DNA of 48,669 bases, from assembly GCA_022561875.1 (NCBI GenBank), contig JADFQJ010000019.1, positions 1 to 48,669 of the forward strand. Direction: 5' to 3'. The DNA is from Bacteroidota bacterium (GTDB lineage: Bacteria; Bacteroidota; Bacteroidia; Bacteroidales; VadinHA17). Below the pieces are notes generated by a model. It was not told the DNA's origin and searched no databases. It saw nothing but the letters and a program-made list of their open reading frames with translations. Made by a program: the position numbers and the translations under genes. This document shows positions 16,008 to 25,072 of this stretch, piece after piece (positions within the stretch are counted from its first letter, which is position 1; each line of letters opens with the position of its first letter).

Positions 16008-17428
16008 ATAAAATATTCCTGCCTGCTGATATCCAGCCGCAGAAATACAAACAACAAAATAGTAAATGCCCAGAGGGAAGAACCTCCGTAACTCATAAAG
16101 GGTAATGGTATTCCGATAACGGGTAATAATCCAATTGTCATTCCAATGTTAATTACAATATGAAACAGAAAAATCACGAAAACCGAATACCCAAAAACCC
16201 TGCCGAATTCGGATCTTTGTCTTTCAGCCAGGAAAAGTATCCTGAAAAGAAAAACAGTATACAATATTATTATTAAGCTTGTTCCAAGGAAACCCCATTC
16301 TTCACCGACAGTACAAAAAATAAAGTCGGTACTTTGTTCAGGAACAAACTCGAATTTGGTTTGAGTCCCTTGCAGAAAACCTTTACCGTACAGACCACCT
16401 GAACCTATAGCAATTATTGACTGGTTGACATTATAACCACTGCCATAAGGATCAGACTCAATATTCAGTAGTATATTTATTCTTTTCTGCTGATGTGGTT
16501 TTAAAATATTATTAAATGTATAATCAACTGTAAATGTAAAAATAATGCTCCCAAACATCAACAGGTACATCAAAACGGCTTTTTGTATCCTGTGGAAATA
16601 AACAAAGTAGATGTAAATGAAACCAGAAATGATTAAAGAGAATATCAGGATAAAGTAAACAGACAATTCTAAACCGGTAAATTCTTTAAGTCCGAAAAGA
16701 GATCCTGCCAGACCAATATATATTAATGCTGCTATCAGGAATCTCTTTATATTCCTGTCAAGAATCCAGAAAACCAGGTATCCAACTACCAACAGTGCAA
16801 TAATTATGGTCATTTTATCCATAATCAATGTAAGTATAAATAAGACAACCATCAAAATACCAATTATCAGTATGCCACCTGATAATCCTTCACGATACAG
16901 TACCAGGATAAAGGCAAAATATACAAGTGTTGAACCTGTATCGGGTTGAATAAGAATCAGAAGTGCTGGAACAAAAATGATTAGCCCCGTATTGAACAGA
17001 TTTTTTAAATTCCGGATATTAAAACCCCTTGAACTCAGATACCTGGCCAGGGCCAGTGCTGTACCTGCCTTGGCAAACTCAGCAGGTTGTAACCTGAAGG
17101 CACCAAGCTCGAACCATGATTTTGCACCATGTATATCTTTCCCGAATAACAGGACGGTAATCAGCAAAAGTATTACAACAGCATAAAGAAAATATGCAAA
17201 TAATGAATAGAAGCGGCTGTCAGTCACAATAACCAGCAGGGCAATTATCAGTGCACCAAAAATAAGAACCAGTTGTTTCCCATATCTTTGCGACAGATCA
17301 AAAATTTTATGATGCTCTTCATTGTAAACAGCCGAGTAAATATTGACCCACCCCAGAAATACAATGAGCAGGTAAAGCATTACCGTGACCCAGTCAATTT
17401 TAGTCCATATGTTAATCCTTCTTATCAA
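16004..17428 (-). CDS. rodA: Rod-shape peptidoglycan polymerase RodA (SEDS family)
   Basis: A 474-residue multipass membrane protein of the FtsW/RodA/SpoVE family. It is the glycosyltransferase of the elongasome working with PBP2. SEDS motifs are visible: LQPAEFAKAGTALALARYL, LIQPDTGSTLVYF, AIGSGGLYGKGFLQGTQ, FVPEQSTDFIFCTVGEEWGF and LPFMSYGGSSLWAF near the end. It is longer than E. coli RodA (370) because of an extra hydrophobic stretch in the middle, about residues 190-300. The start is a TTG that reads MIRRINIWTKIDWVTVM; no better upstream start exists and the first ATG lies inside the first membrane segment. It overlaps mrdA by 17 bp. Confidence 0.95.
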   Translation of the reverse strand: MIRRINIWTKIDWVTVMLYLLIVFLGWVNIYSAVYNEEHHKIFDLSQRYGKQLVLIFGALIIALLVIVTDSRFYSLFAYFLYAVVILLLITVLLFGKDIHGAKSWFELGAFRLQPAEFAKAGTALALARYLSSRGFNIRNLKNLFNTGLIIFVPALLILIQPDTGSTLVYFAFILVLYREGLSGGILIIGILMVVLFILTLIMDKMTIIIALLVVGYLVFWILDRNIKRFLIAALIYIGLAGSLFGLKEFTGLELSVYFILIFSLIISGFIYIYFVYFHRIQKAVLMYLLMFGSIIFTFTVDYTFNNILKPHQQKRINILLNIESDPYGSGYNVNQSIIAIGSGGLYGKGFLQGTQTKFEFVPEQSTDFIFCTVGEEWGFLGTSLIIILYTVFLFRILFLAERQRSEFGRVFGYSVFVIFLFHIVINIGMTIGLLPVIGIPLPFMSYGGSSLWAFTILLFVFLRLDISRQEYFI

Positions 17429-19253
17429 TGTGTATCAAATCTGTTTCAAGAATAAAATTTTCAAGCCATTGACGGGAAATTTCCCGGTTCAGATATTTTT
17501 CAATCATTAAGCTGGCAATAGGAGCTGCATAAGTCGATCCGAATCCGCCATTTTCAACGTGAACCGATAGTGCGATTTTCGGATTATCCCTTGGAGCAAA
17601 TGCAACAAAGATTGAATGATCCTCCCCATGTGGATTTTCAGCGGTTCCTGTTTTCCCGCATACTGTTATATCCTTTATCCTTGCAATGCGTGCAGTACTG
17701 CCACTACCCGGAGGGCCATTAACTGCCTTATCCATACCATCAATGATAATCGGGAAATAAACAGAATCGATAGTTGTTTGATGCTTTACGGAAAACCGTT
17801 CATCAATACCTTTTTCCCCTTCTATTTCCTTAACAATGTGAGGAGTAAAATAATAACCATGGTTAGCTATTGCAGCTGTCATATTAGCCATTTGCAGTGG
17901 TGTTATACCCAATTCTCCCTGACCTATTGCAAGTGACAGTACTGTCAGGGAACTCCATCCTGTTATCCCGTAATACCGGTCGTAATAAGAGTCCATTGGC
18001 ACAAAACCTTTCAGCTCATAACTAAAATCGCTTTCAAGTTTATGTCCGAATCCAAAAGATAAAACATGATCTTTCCAGGCATTATACCCTTGCCTGACAG
18101 AAGAATAAACGGGATTATCAAGTATCCACCTGAAAACATTGCAGAAATAAGCATTGCATGAATTTTGCACAGCCTCAGGCAAATTCAGCGGAGTATCATG
18201 ATTATGACATCCCACATGGATACTCCTCGAATAATAACCTCCATAGCAGTAAAATTCCGTTTGTTTGTAGATTACCTTTTCCTGCAAACCGATCAATCCG
18301 TTTATCAGTTTAAAAGTTGAACCAGGAGGATATGTTGCCATAAGCGGGCGGTTAAAAAATGGTTCAAGGGTGTCGCTGCTTAGTTTTTCAAAAACTTTTG
18401 AACGACCGCGACCTAATAAGCTTGAGGGATCGTAAGTTGGGGATGAAACTAGAGCCAGAATTTCTCCTGTTGAGGGTTCTATAGCTACAATACTACCAAT
18501 TTTATTCACCATCAGTTTTTCGCCATATTCCTGAAGATCAGCATCAATAGTTGAAATAATATTTGTCCCGACAATTGCAGGTTTGTCATTTTTCCCGTTC
18601 TGGAATGAACCTTTTATCCTGTTATGAACGTCCACCAGATATACGTTAACGCCTTTTTCACCTCTTAATACTTTCTCATATGATTTTTCAATACCGCTTA
18701 TACCAGTATAATCGCCCATTTTATAAAAGGGATTATCCTTAATAGTACGTTCATCTACCTCACCAACGTATCCTAACGCATGTCCGGCAATATGTTTACT
18801 GTATTTTCTTATAGGACGTGGTTGTACGAAAAACCCCGGAAACTGATACAATTTCTCCTGCAGTACCGCATAGGTTTCTGAGGAAACCTGCTTAAGAAAA
18901 GGAGATGATGTATAATAAGAATATTCCTTTGCATTTTGTATCCACCTGCGAACATCATTATGTGTAATTTCAAGAATTTCACAAAAAGCCGACGTGTCAA
19001 ATTCTTTAACTTGAATTGGCAAAACCATCAGGTCATAAACAGCTTCGTTGTAAACTAAAAGTTTACCTGTACGGTCGTAAATCAAACCACGGGCCGGATA
19101 CTGTGTGATATACCTTAGAACATTATTGCTGGCTGTTGACTGGTACGATTTGTCCAATACCTGAAGACTGAACAGTTTGCCAATATAAACAACGGCAATC
19201 AGTAGCAGGAAAGCCCCAAAAACATATTTCCGGTTTTCATAAGTATTCTTCAC
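17412..19253 (-). CDS. mrdA: Penicillin-binding protein 2, peptidoglycan transpeptidase
   Basis: A 613-residue class B PBP of the elongasome, anchored by one amino-terminal membrane helix (about 11-30). The dimerisation domain includes YPARGLIYDRTGKLL (52-66). Transpeptidase motifs are SxxK as PPGSTFK (S312-K315), SxN as SCN (365-367) and KTG as CGKTGTAEN (534-536). It starts with GTG and overlaps rodA by 17 bp, consistent with the PBP2-RodA pair being made together. Part of the mreBCD-mrdA-rodA operon. Confidence 0.96.
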   Translation of the reverse strand: MKNTYENRKYVFGAFLLLIAVVYIGKLFSLQVLDKSYQSTASNNVLRYITQYPARGLIYDRTGKLLVYNEAVYDLMVLPIQVKEFDTSAFCEILEITHNDVRRWIQNAKEYSYYTSSPFLKQVSSETYAVLQEKLYQFPGFFVQPRPIRKYSKHIAGHALGYVGEVDERTIKDNPFYKMGDYTGISGIEKSYEKVLRGEKGVNVYLVDVHNRIKGSFQNGKNDKPAIVGTNIISTIDADLQEYGEKLMVNKIGSIVAIEPSTGEILALVSSPTYDPSSLLGRGRSKVFEKLSSDTLEPFFNRPLMATYPPGSTFKLINGLIGLQEKVIYKQTEFYCYGGYYSRSIHVGCHNHDTPLNLPEAVQNSCNAYFCNVFRWILDNPVYSSVRQGYNAWKDHVLSFGFGHKLESDFSYELKGFVPMDSYYDRYYGITGWSSLTVLSLAIGQGELGITPLQMANMTAAIANHGYYFTPHIVKEIEGEKGIDERFSVKHQTTIDSVYFPIIIDGMDKAVNGPPGSGSTARIARIKDITVCGKTGTAENPHGEDHSIFVAFAPRDNPKIALSVHVENGGFGSTYAAPIASLMIEKYLNREISRQWLENFILETDLIHIDKKD

Positions 19254-19273
19254 AGCGAAAGATCAATAAATTG

Positions 19274-19786
19274 TTATATCTGTTTACGGTATACGAAGTA
19301 CTGGCTTAAAATAATCAGAAAAACTGAGAAAATGGCACTTAGAATAATCCTAAGCATGGTATGAAAAAAATATGTCGTTCTGAAAACTTCAACATAAAAC
19401 AAAAATATATGATGAAGAAACACCAGCACAAGGGAATATTTGAGAAACCAGGAAAACCCGTAATAAAAAAGCCTGGGATAGGTTCCCGGTTCATAATCAT
19501 CATGGGGCACAAGCAGTTTTAAAACATACGGCCGTAAAAATGCCATGAACACTGTGGCTGATGTATGCATTCCCGGTGTATTGGCAAAAAGGTCTATTGA
19601 CAGACCAATGGCGAATCCTGAGATAAGTAAAAGCCACCGGGGTGTTTCAAAAGGAAGCAGCAGAATAAAAAGTACATACATATAAGGGTTAACATAGCCG
19701 CTTATCTGGATGTTGTTCAATATCAACACCTGGAAAAGCACCAGGACAAACATGCGTAACATGTTCCTTAATACAGGGTTATTCAT
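19274..19786 (-). CDS. mreD: Rod-shape-determining protein MreD
   Basis: A 170-residue, very hydrophobic inner-membrane protein with about five or six transmembrane segments (MLRMFVLVLFQVLILNN, YMYVLFILLLPF, LLISGFAIGLSIDLF, YSLVLVFLHHIFLFYV, ILSAIFSVFLIIL). The family pattern GLSIDLFANTPGMHTSATVF is clear. It connects MreC with the elongasome membrane proteins. It overlaps mreC by 8 bp and precedes mrdA by 20 bp. Confidence 0.9.
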   Translation of the reverse strand: MNNPVLRNMLRMFVLVLFQVLILNNIQISGYVNPYMYVLFILLLPFETPRWLLLISGFAIGLSIDLFANTPGMHTSATVFMAFLRPYVLKLLVPHDDYEPGTYPRLFYYGFSWFLKYSLVLVFLHHIFLFYVEVFRTTYFFHTMLRIILSAIFSVFLIILSQYFVYRKQI

Positions 19787-20603
19787 TTATCACCTCCTCC
19801 AGCTCTGTTTGTTCCTCTCTCCGTAAATTGCTTATCACCTTAACATAAACCAGGCTCTTAAAATCAATTGACAGATCAACGTCAATCTCATAAAAATTTC
19901 CCCCTTTAACTTCAGAATTACGTACTGTTCCTATGATAATTCCTTCAGGTAAAATCGCAGAATAACCACTGGTAACTACAGTATCTCCCACAGTAACATC
20001 AATATGATATGGGATCTCGTTTAATTTAACACTTCTGTAATCCTTCCCATCCCAGTGAAGTGATCCGAAATAATTATTCTTTGCAAGTTTGGCACTGACT
20101 CTGAAATCAGAATTCAGCAGTGATATCACTGTTGAAAACCGTTTTGAGACACTCACTACTATTCCGATCACTCCACCGTTTGAGACAACACCCATTTCAG
20201 GGATGATTCCAGCATCACTACCCTTATCCAGAGTTAAGAAATTGTGCTGCTTATTAACTGTTTGATTGATCACCTTTGCAGATGTATAGAAATAATGCTG
20301 GTGATATATCGTGTCATGTTCACTAAAAAAGAATAGTTCATCAGCCCGGTAAGTTCGCTGAAGGATATTTTTCAGTTTGGTGTTTTCTTCAGCCAGTTTA
20401 TCATTGATCTTTTTTAGGGCAAGATACCGGGTAATATTATTAACCTTCTTATAGACCCTGCCTGTAATACTATGGGTAAAACTAATAAACCGCGCTTTTT
20501 GAAAATCATTATGATTTAGCAGCAATGAAATGGAAATCGCTTCAAGAACTATAAAAAGGATTTGGAAATGATATGCTATAATGAACCTGAATAAGTTCCT
20601 CAT
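19779..20603 (-). CDS. mreC: Rod-shape-determining protein MreC
   Basis: A 274-residue bitopic membrane protein with one amino-terminal helix (about 10-28), a coiled coil (KKINDKLAEENTKLKNILQ, about 64-82) and a periplasmic beta-barrel domain. The MreC marks VINQTVNKQHNFLTLDKGSDAG with GVVSNGGVIGIV and VTSGYSAILPEGIIIGTV are present. It scaffolds the elongasome and activates PBP2. Its end overlaps mreD and it starts 26 bp after mreB. Confidence 0.93.
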   Translation of the reverse strand: MRNLFRFIIAYHFQILFIVLEAISISLLLNHNDFQKARFISFTHSITGRVYKKVNNITRYLALKKINDKLAEENTKLKNILQRTYRADELFFFSEHDTIYHQHYFYTSAKVINQTVNKQHNFLTLDKGSDAGIIPEMGVVSNGGVIGIVVSVSKRFSTVISLLNSDFRVSAKLAKNNYFGSLHWDGKDYRSVKLNEIPYHIDVTVGDTVVTSGYSAILPEGIIIGTVRNSEVKGGNFYEIDVDLSIDFKSLVYVKVISNLRREEQTELEEVINE

Positions 20604-20629
20604 TCGCCGCCTTGTTTAAATAATTCTGC

Positions 20630-21652
20630 TTATCTCATCAGGAATGAAAATTTATCTACATTCTTCAGAGCAATACCCGTACCCCTGGCAACTGCATGCA
20701 TTGGGTTCTCAGCCATCTGGAAAGGAATACCTATTTTATCATATAATCGTTTGGTAAACCCCCTGAGCAGGGCTCCTCCTCCGGCAACATAAATACCTTT
20801 ATCCACTATATCCGCATATAGTTCCGGTGGCGTTTGCTCAAGAACACCCAGAATGGCTGTTTCAATCTTTGAAATTGATTTATCAAGACAGTGAGAGATC
20901 TCCTGGTATGAAACCGGTATCTCGATCGGCATAGCTGTCATTAAATTAGGACCATGGACAACAAAATCAGCAGGTGGTTCCTCAATATCAGGAAGAGCTG
21001 ATCCCACATTTATTTTAATTCTTTCAGCCATTCTTTCACCAATTTTTATATTGTGCTGGTGCCTCATATATGATTGAACATCATTGGTAAAGACATCACC
21101 GGCAATCCTTATTGATTTGTTGCATACTATACCACCCAAAGCGATCACAGCAATTTCCGTGGTACCACCCCCCACATCAATCACCATACTTCCAAAAGGT
21201 GCTTCTACATCGATACCTATTCCTATTGCCGCAGCCATGGGTTCGTATATCATGTACACATCCCTGCCACCGGCATGTTCCGAAGAGTCTCTGACAGCAC
21301 GTACCTCCACTTCAGTGCTTCCTGAAGGGATACATACAACCATCTTTAAAGATGGGGTAAAAAACCGGGGCTTTTGATTAATCATCTTGATCATTCCCCT
21401 GATCATTTGCTCAGCCGCGTTAAAGTCAGCTATAACACCATCTCTCAAAGGGCGAATGGTTTTGATATTGTCATGAGTTTTTCCATGCATCTGTTGCGCT
21501 TTTTCACCTATGGCAATCATCCTGCCGGTATTCTTATCAATAGCCACAATAGAGGGTTCATCTACAACAATCTTATCGTTATGAATTATGATGGTATTAG
21601 CGGTCCCCAGATCAATAGCAATTTCCTGCGTAAAAAACGAAAATATTCCCAT
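20630..21652 (-). CDS. mreB: Rod-shape-determining actin-like ATPase MreB
   Basis: A 340-residue actin homologue that forms filaments under the membrane and guides cell-wall elongation. Nucleotide-binding motifs are IDLGTANTIIIHND (13-26), VIDVGGGTTEIAVIALGG (about 160-177) and YVAGGGALLRGF (about 293-304). It is first in mreBCD-mrdA-rodA. The upstream spacer contains seven-base direct repeats (GTTAAAA) that may include the promoter. Confidence 0.97.
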   Translation of the reverse strand: MGIFSFFTQEIAIDLGTANTIIIHNDKIVVDEPSIVAIDKNTGRMIAIGEKAQQMHGKTHDNIKTIRPLRDGVIADFNAAEQMIRGMIKMINQKPRFFTPSLKMVVCIPSGSTEVEVRAVRDSSEHAGGRDVYMIYEPMAAAIGIGIDVEAPFGSMVIDVGGGTTEIAVIALGGIVCNKSIRIAGDVFTNDVQSYMRHQHNIKIGERMAERIKINVGSALPDIEEPPADFVVHGPNLMTAMPIEIPVSYQEISHCLDKSISKIETAILGVLEQTPPELYADIVDKGIYVAGGGALLRGFTKRLYDKIGIPFQMAENPMHAVARGTGIALKNVDKFSFLMR

Positions 21653-21664
21653 GGGTTGTAATAT

Positions 21665-21832
21665 GTTAAAAGTTAAAAGTTAAAAGTTATCTCACCCTAC
21701 GCTATTCGCATTTTCCTTTACATCAAATTGTTACGAGTTGCGAGTTACGGGTAAACAGCATGTTTCTTTACTCTATCCTCTTCTCCTCTTCCCAATCTTC
21801 CATCATTCCACTATTCCATTCCTCCGCTCTTC
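21665..21832 (-). repeat. Spacer repeats between purH and mreB
   Basis: On the plus strand GTTAAAA is repeated three times plus GTTA at 21665-21689, directly upstream of mreB; read on the minus strand it gives overlapping TAACTTTT boxes. From 21762 to the purH stop the sequence is almost all pyrimidine on the plus strand, so purine-rich on the purH coding strand. Confidence 0.5.
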
Positions 21833-23359
21833 CTAATGTTTAAAATGCCGGATACCGGTAAATACCATTGACATATTGTGCCGGTCACAAAATTCAATAG
21901 AATCTTTATCCCGGATTGACCCACCTGGTTGAATAACAGCGGTTATTCCTGAATCATGGGCTATTTCAACCGAATCGGCAAAGGGGAAAAATGCATCTGA
22001 TGCCATAACCGCACCATTAAGATCAAACTTGAAATTCCCGGCTTTCGCAATAGCCTGATTCAATGCATCAACTCTGGATGTTTGTCCAACACCACTTGCA
22101 ATCAGTTGTTTACCTTTAACCAAAACTATACAATTTGATTTAGAATGTTTCACGATCTTATTGGCAAATACCAGATCGGTTGTTTCCGAAGCAGATGGTC
22201 TCTTTATTGTTACAGTTTCCATATCCGTTTCATCTTCCACTTTCATATCCTTGTCCTGGAATATAACACCATTCAATAATGAGCGAAATAAATGCCCACC
22301 GGAACCGGATGATTTCTGTAACAGTATGATCCTTTTCTTTTTCTGCTTCAATACCTCAAGCGCATCATCTGAAAATTCAGGGGCAATGATCACTTCAAAA
22401 AATATTTTGTTTATCTCTTCAGCCGTTTCTTTATCCACCTTCACGTTTGTTACCAGGATACCACCAAAAGCAGATACCGGATCGCCTGCAAGTGCATCCT
22501 TCCATGATTGAAGAAGACTGTTTCCTGACGCAATCCCACAGGCATTATTATGTTTTAAGATTGCAAAAGCAGGGTCGGAATATTCTGACATCAGGTTCAC
22601 GGCAGCATCAATATCCAGAAGATTATTGTATGAGATTTCTTTTCCATGAAGCTTATCGAACAGCTTATCAAAATCACCATAGAATACCCCTCTTTGATGT
22701 GGGTTCTCTCCATACCTCAGAGTATAACCTTTCCGCACACTTTCCTTAAAGCTCATTACCTGGTTTTCAGCATTGAAATATTTAAAAATGGCAGTATCAT
22801 AATGTGAGGAAATATCGAAAGCTTCTGTTGCAAACTTTCTCCTCTCTTCAAGAGTGGTTTTTCCTTTGTTTTTTTGAAGAAGCTGTTTAAACTCATCGTA
22901 TTGGTCATTATTCGAAATAATAACCACATCCCTGTAATTTTTGGCAGCTGCACGAATGAGTGATATCCCACCAATATCTATTTTCTCAATAACAGATTGC
23001 TCGTCAGCTCCGGAAGCAACAGTTTCTTCAAAAGGATACAGATCAATAATAACAAGGTCAATTTCAGGGATCTGATATTCCTGCAATTGTTTCTTATCAT
23101 CTCCCTGTTCACGCCTTGCAAGAATACCGCCAAACACTTTTGGATGCAGGGTTTTCACACGCCCGCCTAAAATAGACGGATAAGCAGTGAGATCTTCCAC
23201 TGAAAAAACTTCTGCGCCAAGATCCTTAATATAGTTTTCCGTTCCCCCTGTAGAATAGATTTTTATATCCAGGTCTTTCAGAATATGAATAATACTGTCC
23301 AGGTTCTCTTTATGAAAAACAGAAATTAAAGCTGAATTAATCTTTTTTAATTCATTCAT
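21833..23359 (-). CDS. purH: Bifunctional AICAR formyltransferase / IMP cyclohydrolase
   Basis: A 508-residue enzyme catalysing the last two steps of IMP synthesis. The amino-terminal MGS-like cyclohydrolase domain is marked by ISVFHKENLD, YSTGGTENYIKDLG, LGGRVKTLHPKVFGGILARR (about 65-84) and VIIDLYPFEETV. The AICAR transformylase domain carries LRYGENPHQRGVFYG (about 217-231), ILKHNNACGIASG with the catalytic lysine-histidine pair, and SDAFFPFADSVEIA with QPGGSIRD near the end. Start chosen at the ATG giving MNELKKINSAL. A TAACTTTG -7 box lies on the minus strand at 23384-23391. Confidence 0.97.
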   Translation of the reverse strand: MNELKKINSALISVFHKENLDSIIHILKDLDIKIYSTGGTENYIKDLGAEVFSVEDLTAYPSILGGRVKTLHPKVFGGILARREQGDDKKQLQEYQIPEIDLVIIDLYPFEETVASGADEQSVIEKIDIGGISLIRAAAKNYRDVVIISNNDQYDEFKQLLQKNKGKTTLEERRKFATEAFDISSHYDTAIFKYFNAENQVMSFKESVRKGYTLRYGENPHQRGVFYGDFDKLFDKLHGKEISYNNLLDIDAAVNLMSEYSDPAFAILKHNNACGIASGNSLLQSWKDALAGDPVSAFGGILVTNVKVDKETAEEINKIFFEVIIAPEFSDDALEVLKQKKKRIILLQKSSGSGGHLFRSLLNGVIFQDKDMKVEDETDMETVTIKRPSASETTDLVFANKIVKHSKSNCIVLVKGKQLIASGVGQTSRVDALNQAIAKAGNFKFDLNGAVMASDAFFPFADSVEIAHDSGITAVIQPGGSIRDKDSIEFCDRHNMSMVFTGIRHFKH

Positions 23360-23507
23360 TAACAATATTTATTATTGTTCGGGCAAAGTTATGAAACAAT
23401 TAAAGATCTGTTTAGAAAAAACCGTTTAAAAATAGTTAAATTTGCTGATGAATTAGAATTATTGTTGTAATAATTTCTGTAGGGAATAGGGAAGAATGAC
23501 TCGCCTT

Positions 23508-23693
23508 AACTCGTAACCACAGTGAAATATGCTCCTTCCCTGGTGAAATATTTTCGTACCTCAAATTTAACCCCGGCACGGTCATTCTTCCTTACGGGGC
23601 AGGCAGGGCAGGCGTCGCATTTCACCCCGATGAAATAAAAAGAATTTCATGGGGTAAACGTGGCAAGCCCGTAACACGAAACTCGTAACACTT
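23508..23693 (+). repeat. Mosaic palindromic repeat element, longest copy
   Basis: This spacer combines several modules: CGTAACCACAGTGAAATATG (23512-23531); a second GTGAAATA block leading to CCTCAAATTTAACCCCGGCA; CGGGGCAGGC (23595-23604); GCGTCGCATTTCAC; a hairpin CCCC-g-ATGAAAT / ATTTCATGGGG (23626-23653); and CGTGGCAAGCCCGTAAC. Bases 23543-23625 match 42258-42341 on the opposite strand at roughly 90%. Parts of the outer modules match 40899-40965 on the opposite strand. The spacer 23360-23752 has no gene. Confidence 0.7.
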
Positions 23694-23752
23694 TAGACAT
23701 TTACTCATTTATTCATTTATCTTTGTAACGCCCCGGTAAAAATAAAAATGGA

Positions 23753-25012
23753 ATGAAACGTTTCATATTAATTCGATTAATTAAAGAAAGTTTTCTGTTT
23801 GCTTATCAGGAAGTTATTATTAATAAGCTAAGAACATTCCTGTCATTGCTTGGAATAACCGTAGGGATTTTCGCGATCATCTCTGTTTTTACGATTATCG
23901 ACTGGATGGAACGATCGATAAAAGAAAGTATAGCTTCGATGGGCGATAATTCGGTTTATGTAATGAAATGGCCATGGTCATTTTCCCAAGACCTTGAGTG
24001 GTGGAACATTCTAAAATGGCCCGTACCAACTATTGAAGAATATGAGGAGATAAAACAAAAAGCAATAACTGCCGAATCAGTTGCATTCCTTATACAAACA
24101 AGTGTTACAGTAGAATACAGGAACAACTCTGCTGAAAATATTGATTTACTTTCTGCTACACATGATTTTGATATTGTAAGAAACTTCGATATTGAAAAAG
24201 GCAGGTATTTTTCAATTAACGAATCCAATAATGGAAGGAACAGTGCAGTGATCGGGGCTGAGCTTGCCGACAGGCTTTTCGAAAGTTCCAATCCTGTTGG
24301 AAGAGAGATAACCCTCAGGGGAAGAAAACTTTTGGTTATCGGAGTGTTTAAGAAAGAGGGAATGGGAGGTTTTAGTGATGAAGGTTTAGACCGGGTAGTC
24401 CTGGTACCGATTAATTTTACCAGGAATATTGTTAATATCAGAAGTGAGAGTCTTAACCCTATGATTATTGTTAAAGCAAAACCAAATATTTCTCTTCCGC
24501 AATTGAAAGATGATCTGAGAATGATCCTGCGGGCAAGCAGAAGAATAAGGCCACAGGATGAAGACAATTTTTCTCTTAACCAGGTAAGTTTGTTACAACA
24601 AGGATTTCAATCGGTTTTTTCAGCTATAAATCTGGGTGGATGGATAATAGGTGGATTTTCTATCCTTGTGGGCGGTTTCGGGATTGCAAATATTATGTTT
24701 GTATCAGTAAAAGAACGCACCAATATGATTGGTATTCAAAAATCACTTGGCGCCAAGAACAATTTCATCTTACAGGAATTTCTCTACGAATCCATTATGC
24801 TTTCCATTGCAGGAGGGATTCTGGGCTTAGCGCTTGTTTTTTTTGTTACTCTTATTATCAACTGGAAAATGGATGTGACAATCACCCTGACGACCGGAAA
24901 TATTATGACTGGAATTGTGATCTCATCTGTTATAGGGATTATATCGGGTTATGCACCGGCATATTCTGCATCACGACTCGACCCGGTGGAAGCTATGGGA
25001 ACCACTTTTTAA
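23753..25012 (+). CDS. MacB/FtsX-type ABC transporter permease
   Basis: A 419-residue membrane protein with the MacB architecture: a first helix after NKLRTFLSLLGITVGIFAII (about 26-45), a large periplasmic MacB_PCD domain (about 50-270), and an FtsX domain with three carboxy-terminal helices (GGWIIGGFSILVGGFGIANI, SIMLSIAGGILGLALVFFVT, GIVISSVIGIISGYAPAYSA) ending in the family signature ASRLDPVEAMG. Such permeases work with a separate LolD/MacB-type ATPase, which is not adjacent here. Typical roles are efflux or lipoprotein/envelope transport; the substrate is unknown. Confidence 0.87.
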   Translation: MKRFILIRLIKESFLFAYQEVIINKLRTFLSLLGITVGIFAIISVFTIIDWMERSIKESIASMGDNSVYVMKWPWSFSQDLEWWNILKWPVPTIEEYEEIKQKAITAESVAFLIQTSVTVEYRNNSAENIDLLSATHDFDIVRNFDIEKGRYFSINESNNGRNSAVIGAELADRLFESSNPVGREITLRGRKLLVIGVFKKEGMGGFSDEGLDRVVLVPINFTRNIVNIRSESLNPMIIVKAKPNISLPQLKDDLRMILRASRRIRPQDEDNFSLNQVSLLQQGFQSVFSAINLGGWIIGGFSILVGGFGIANIMFVSVKERTNMIGIQKSLGAKNNFILQEFLYESIMLSIAGGILGLALVFFVTLIINWKMDVTITLTTGNIMTGIVISSVIGIISGYAPAYSASRLDPVEAMGTTF

Positions 25013-25072
25013 TTTTTTTAGTGCTATTTTTTATCCTGTCTCTTACCTTCCTCAGCCTTAGCCTCAACTTTA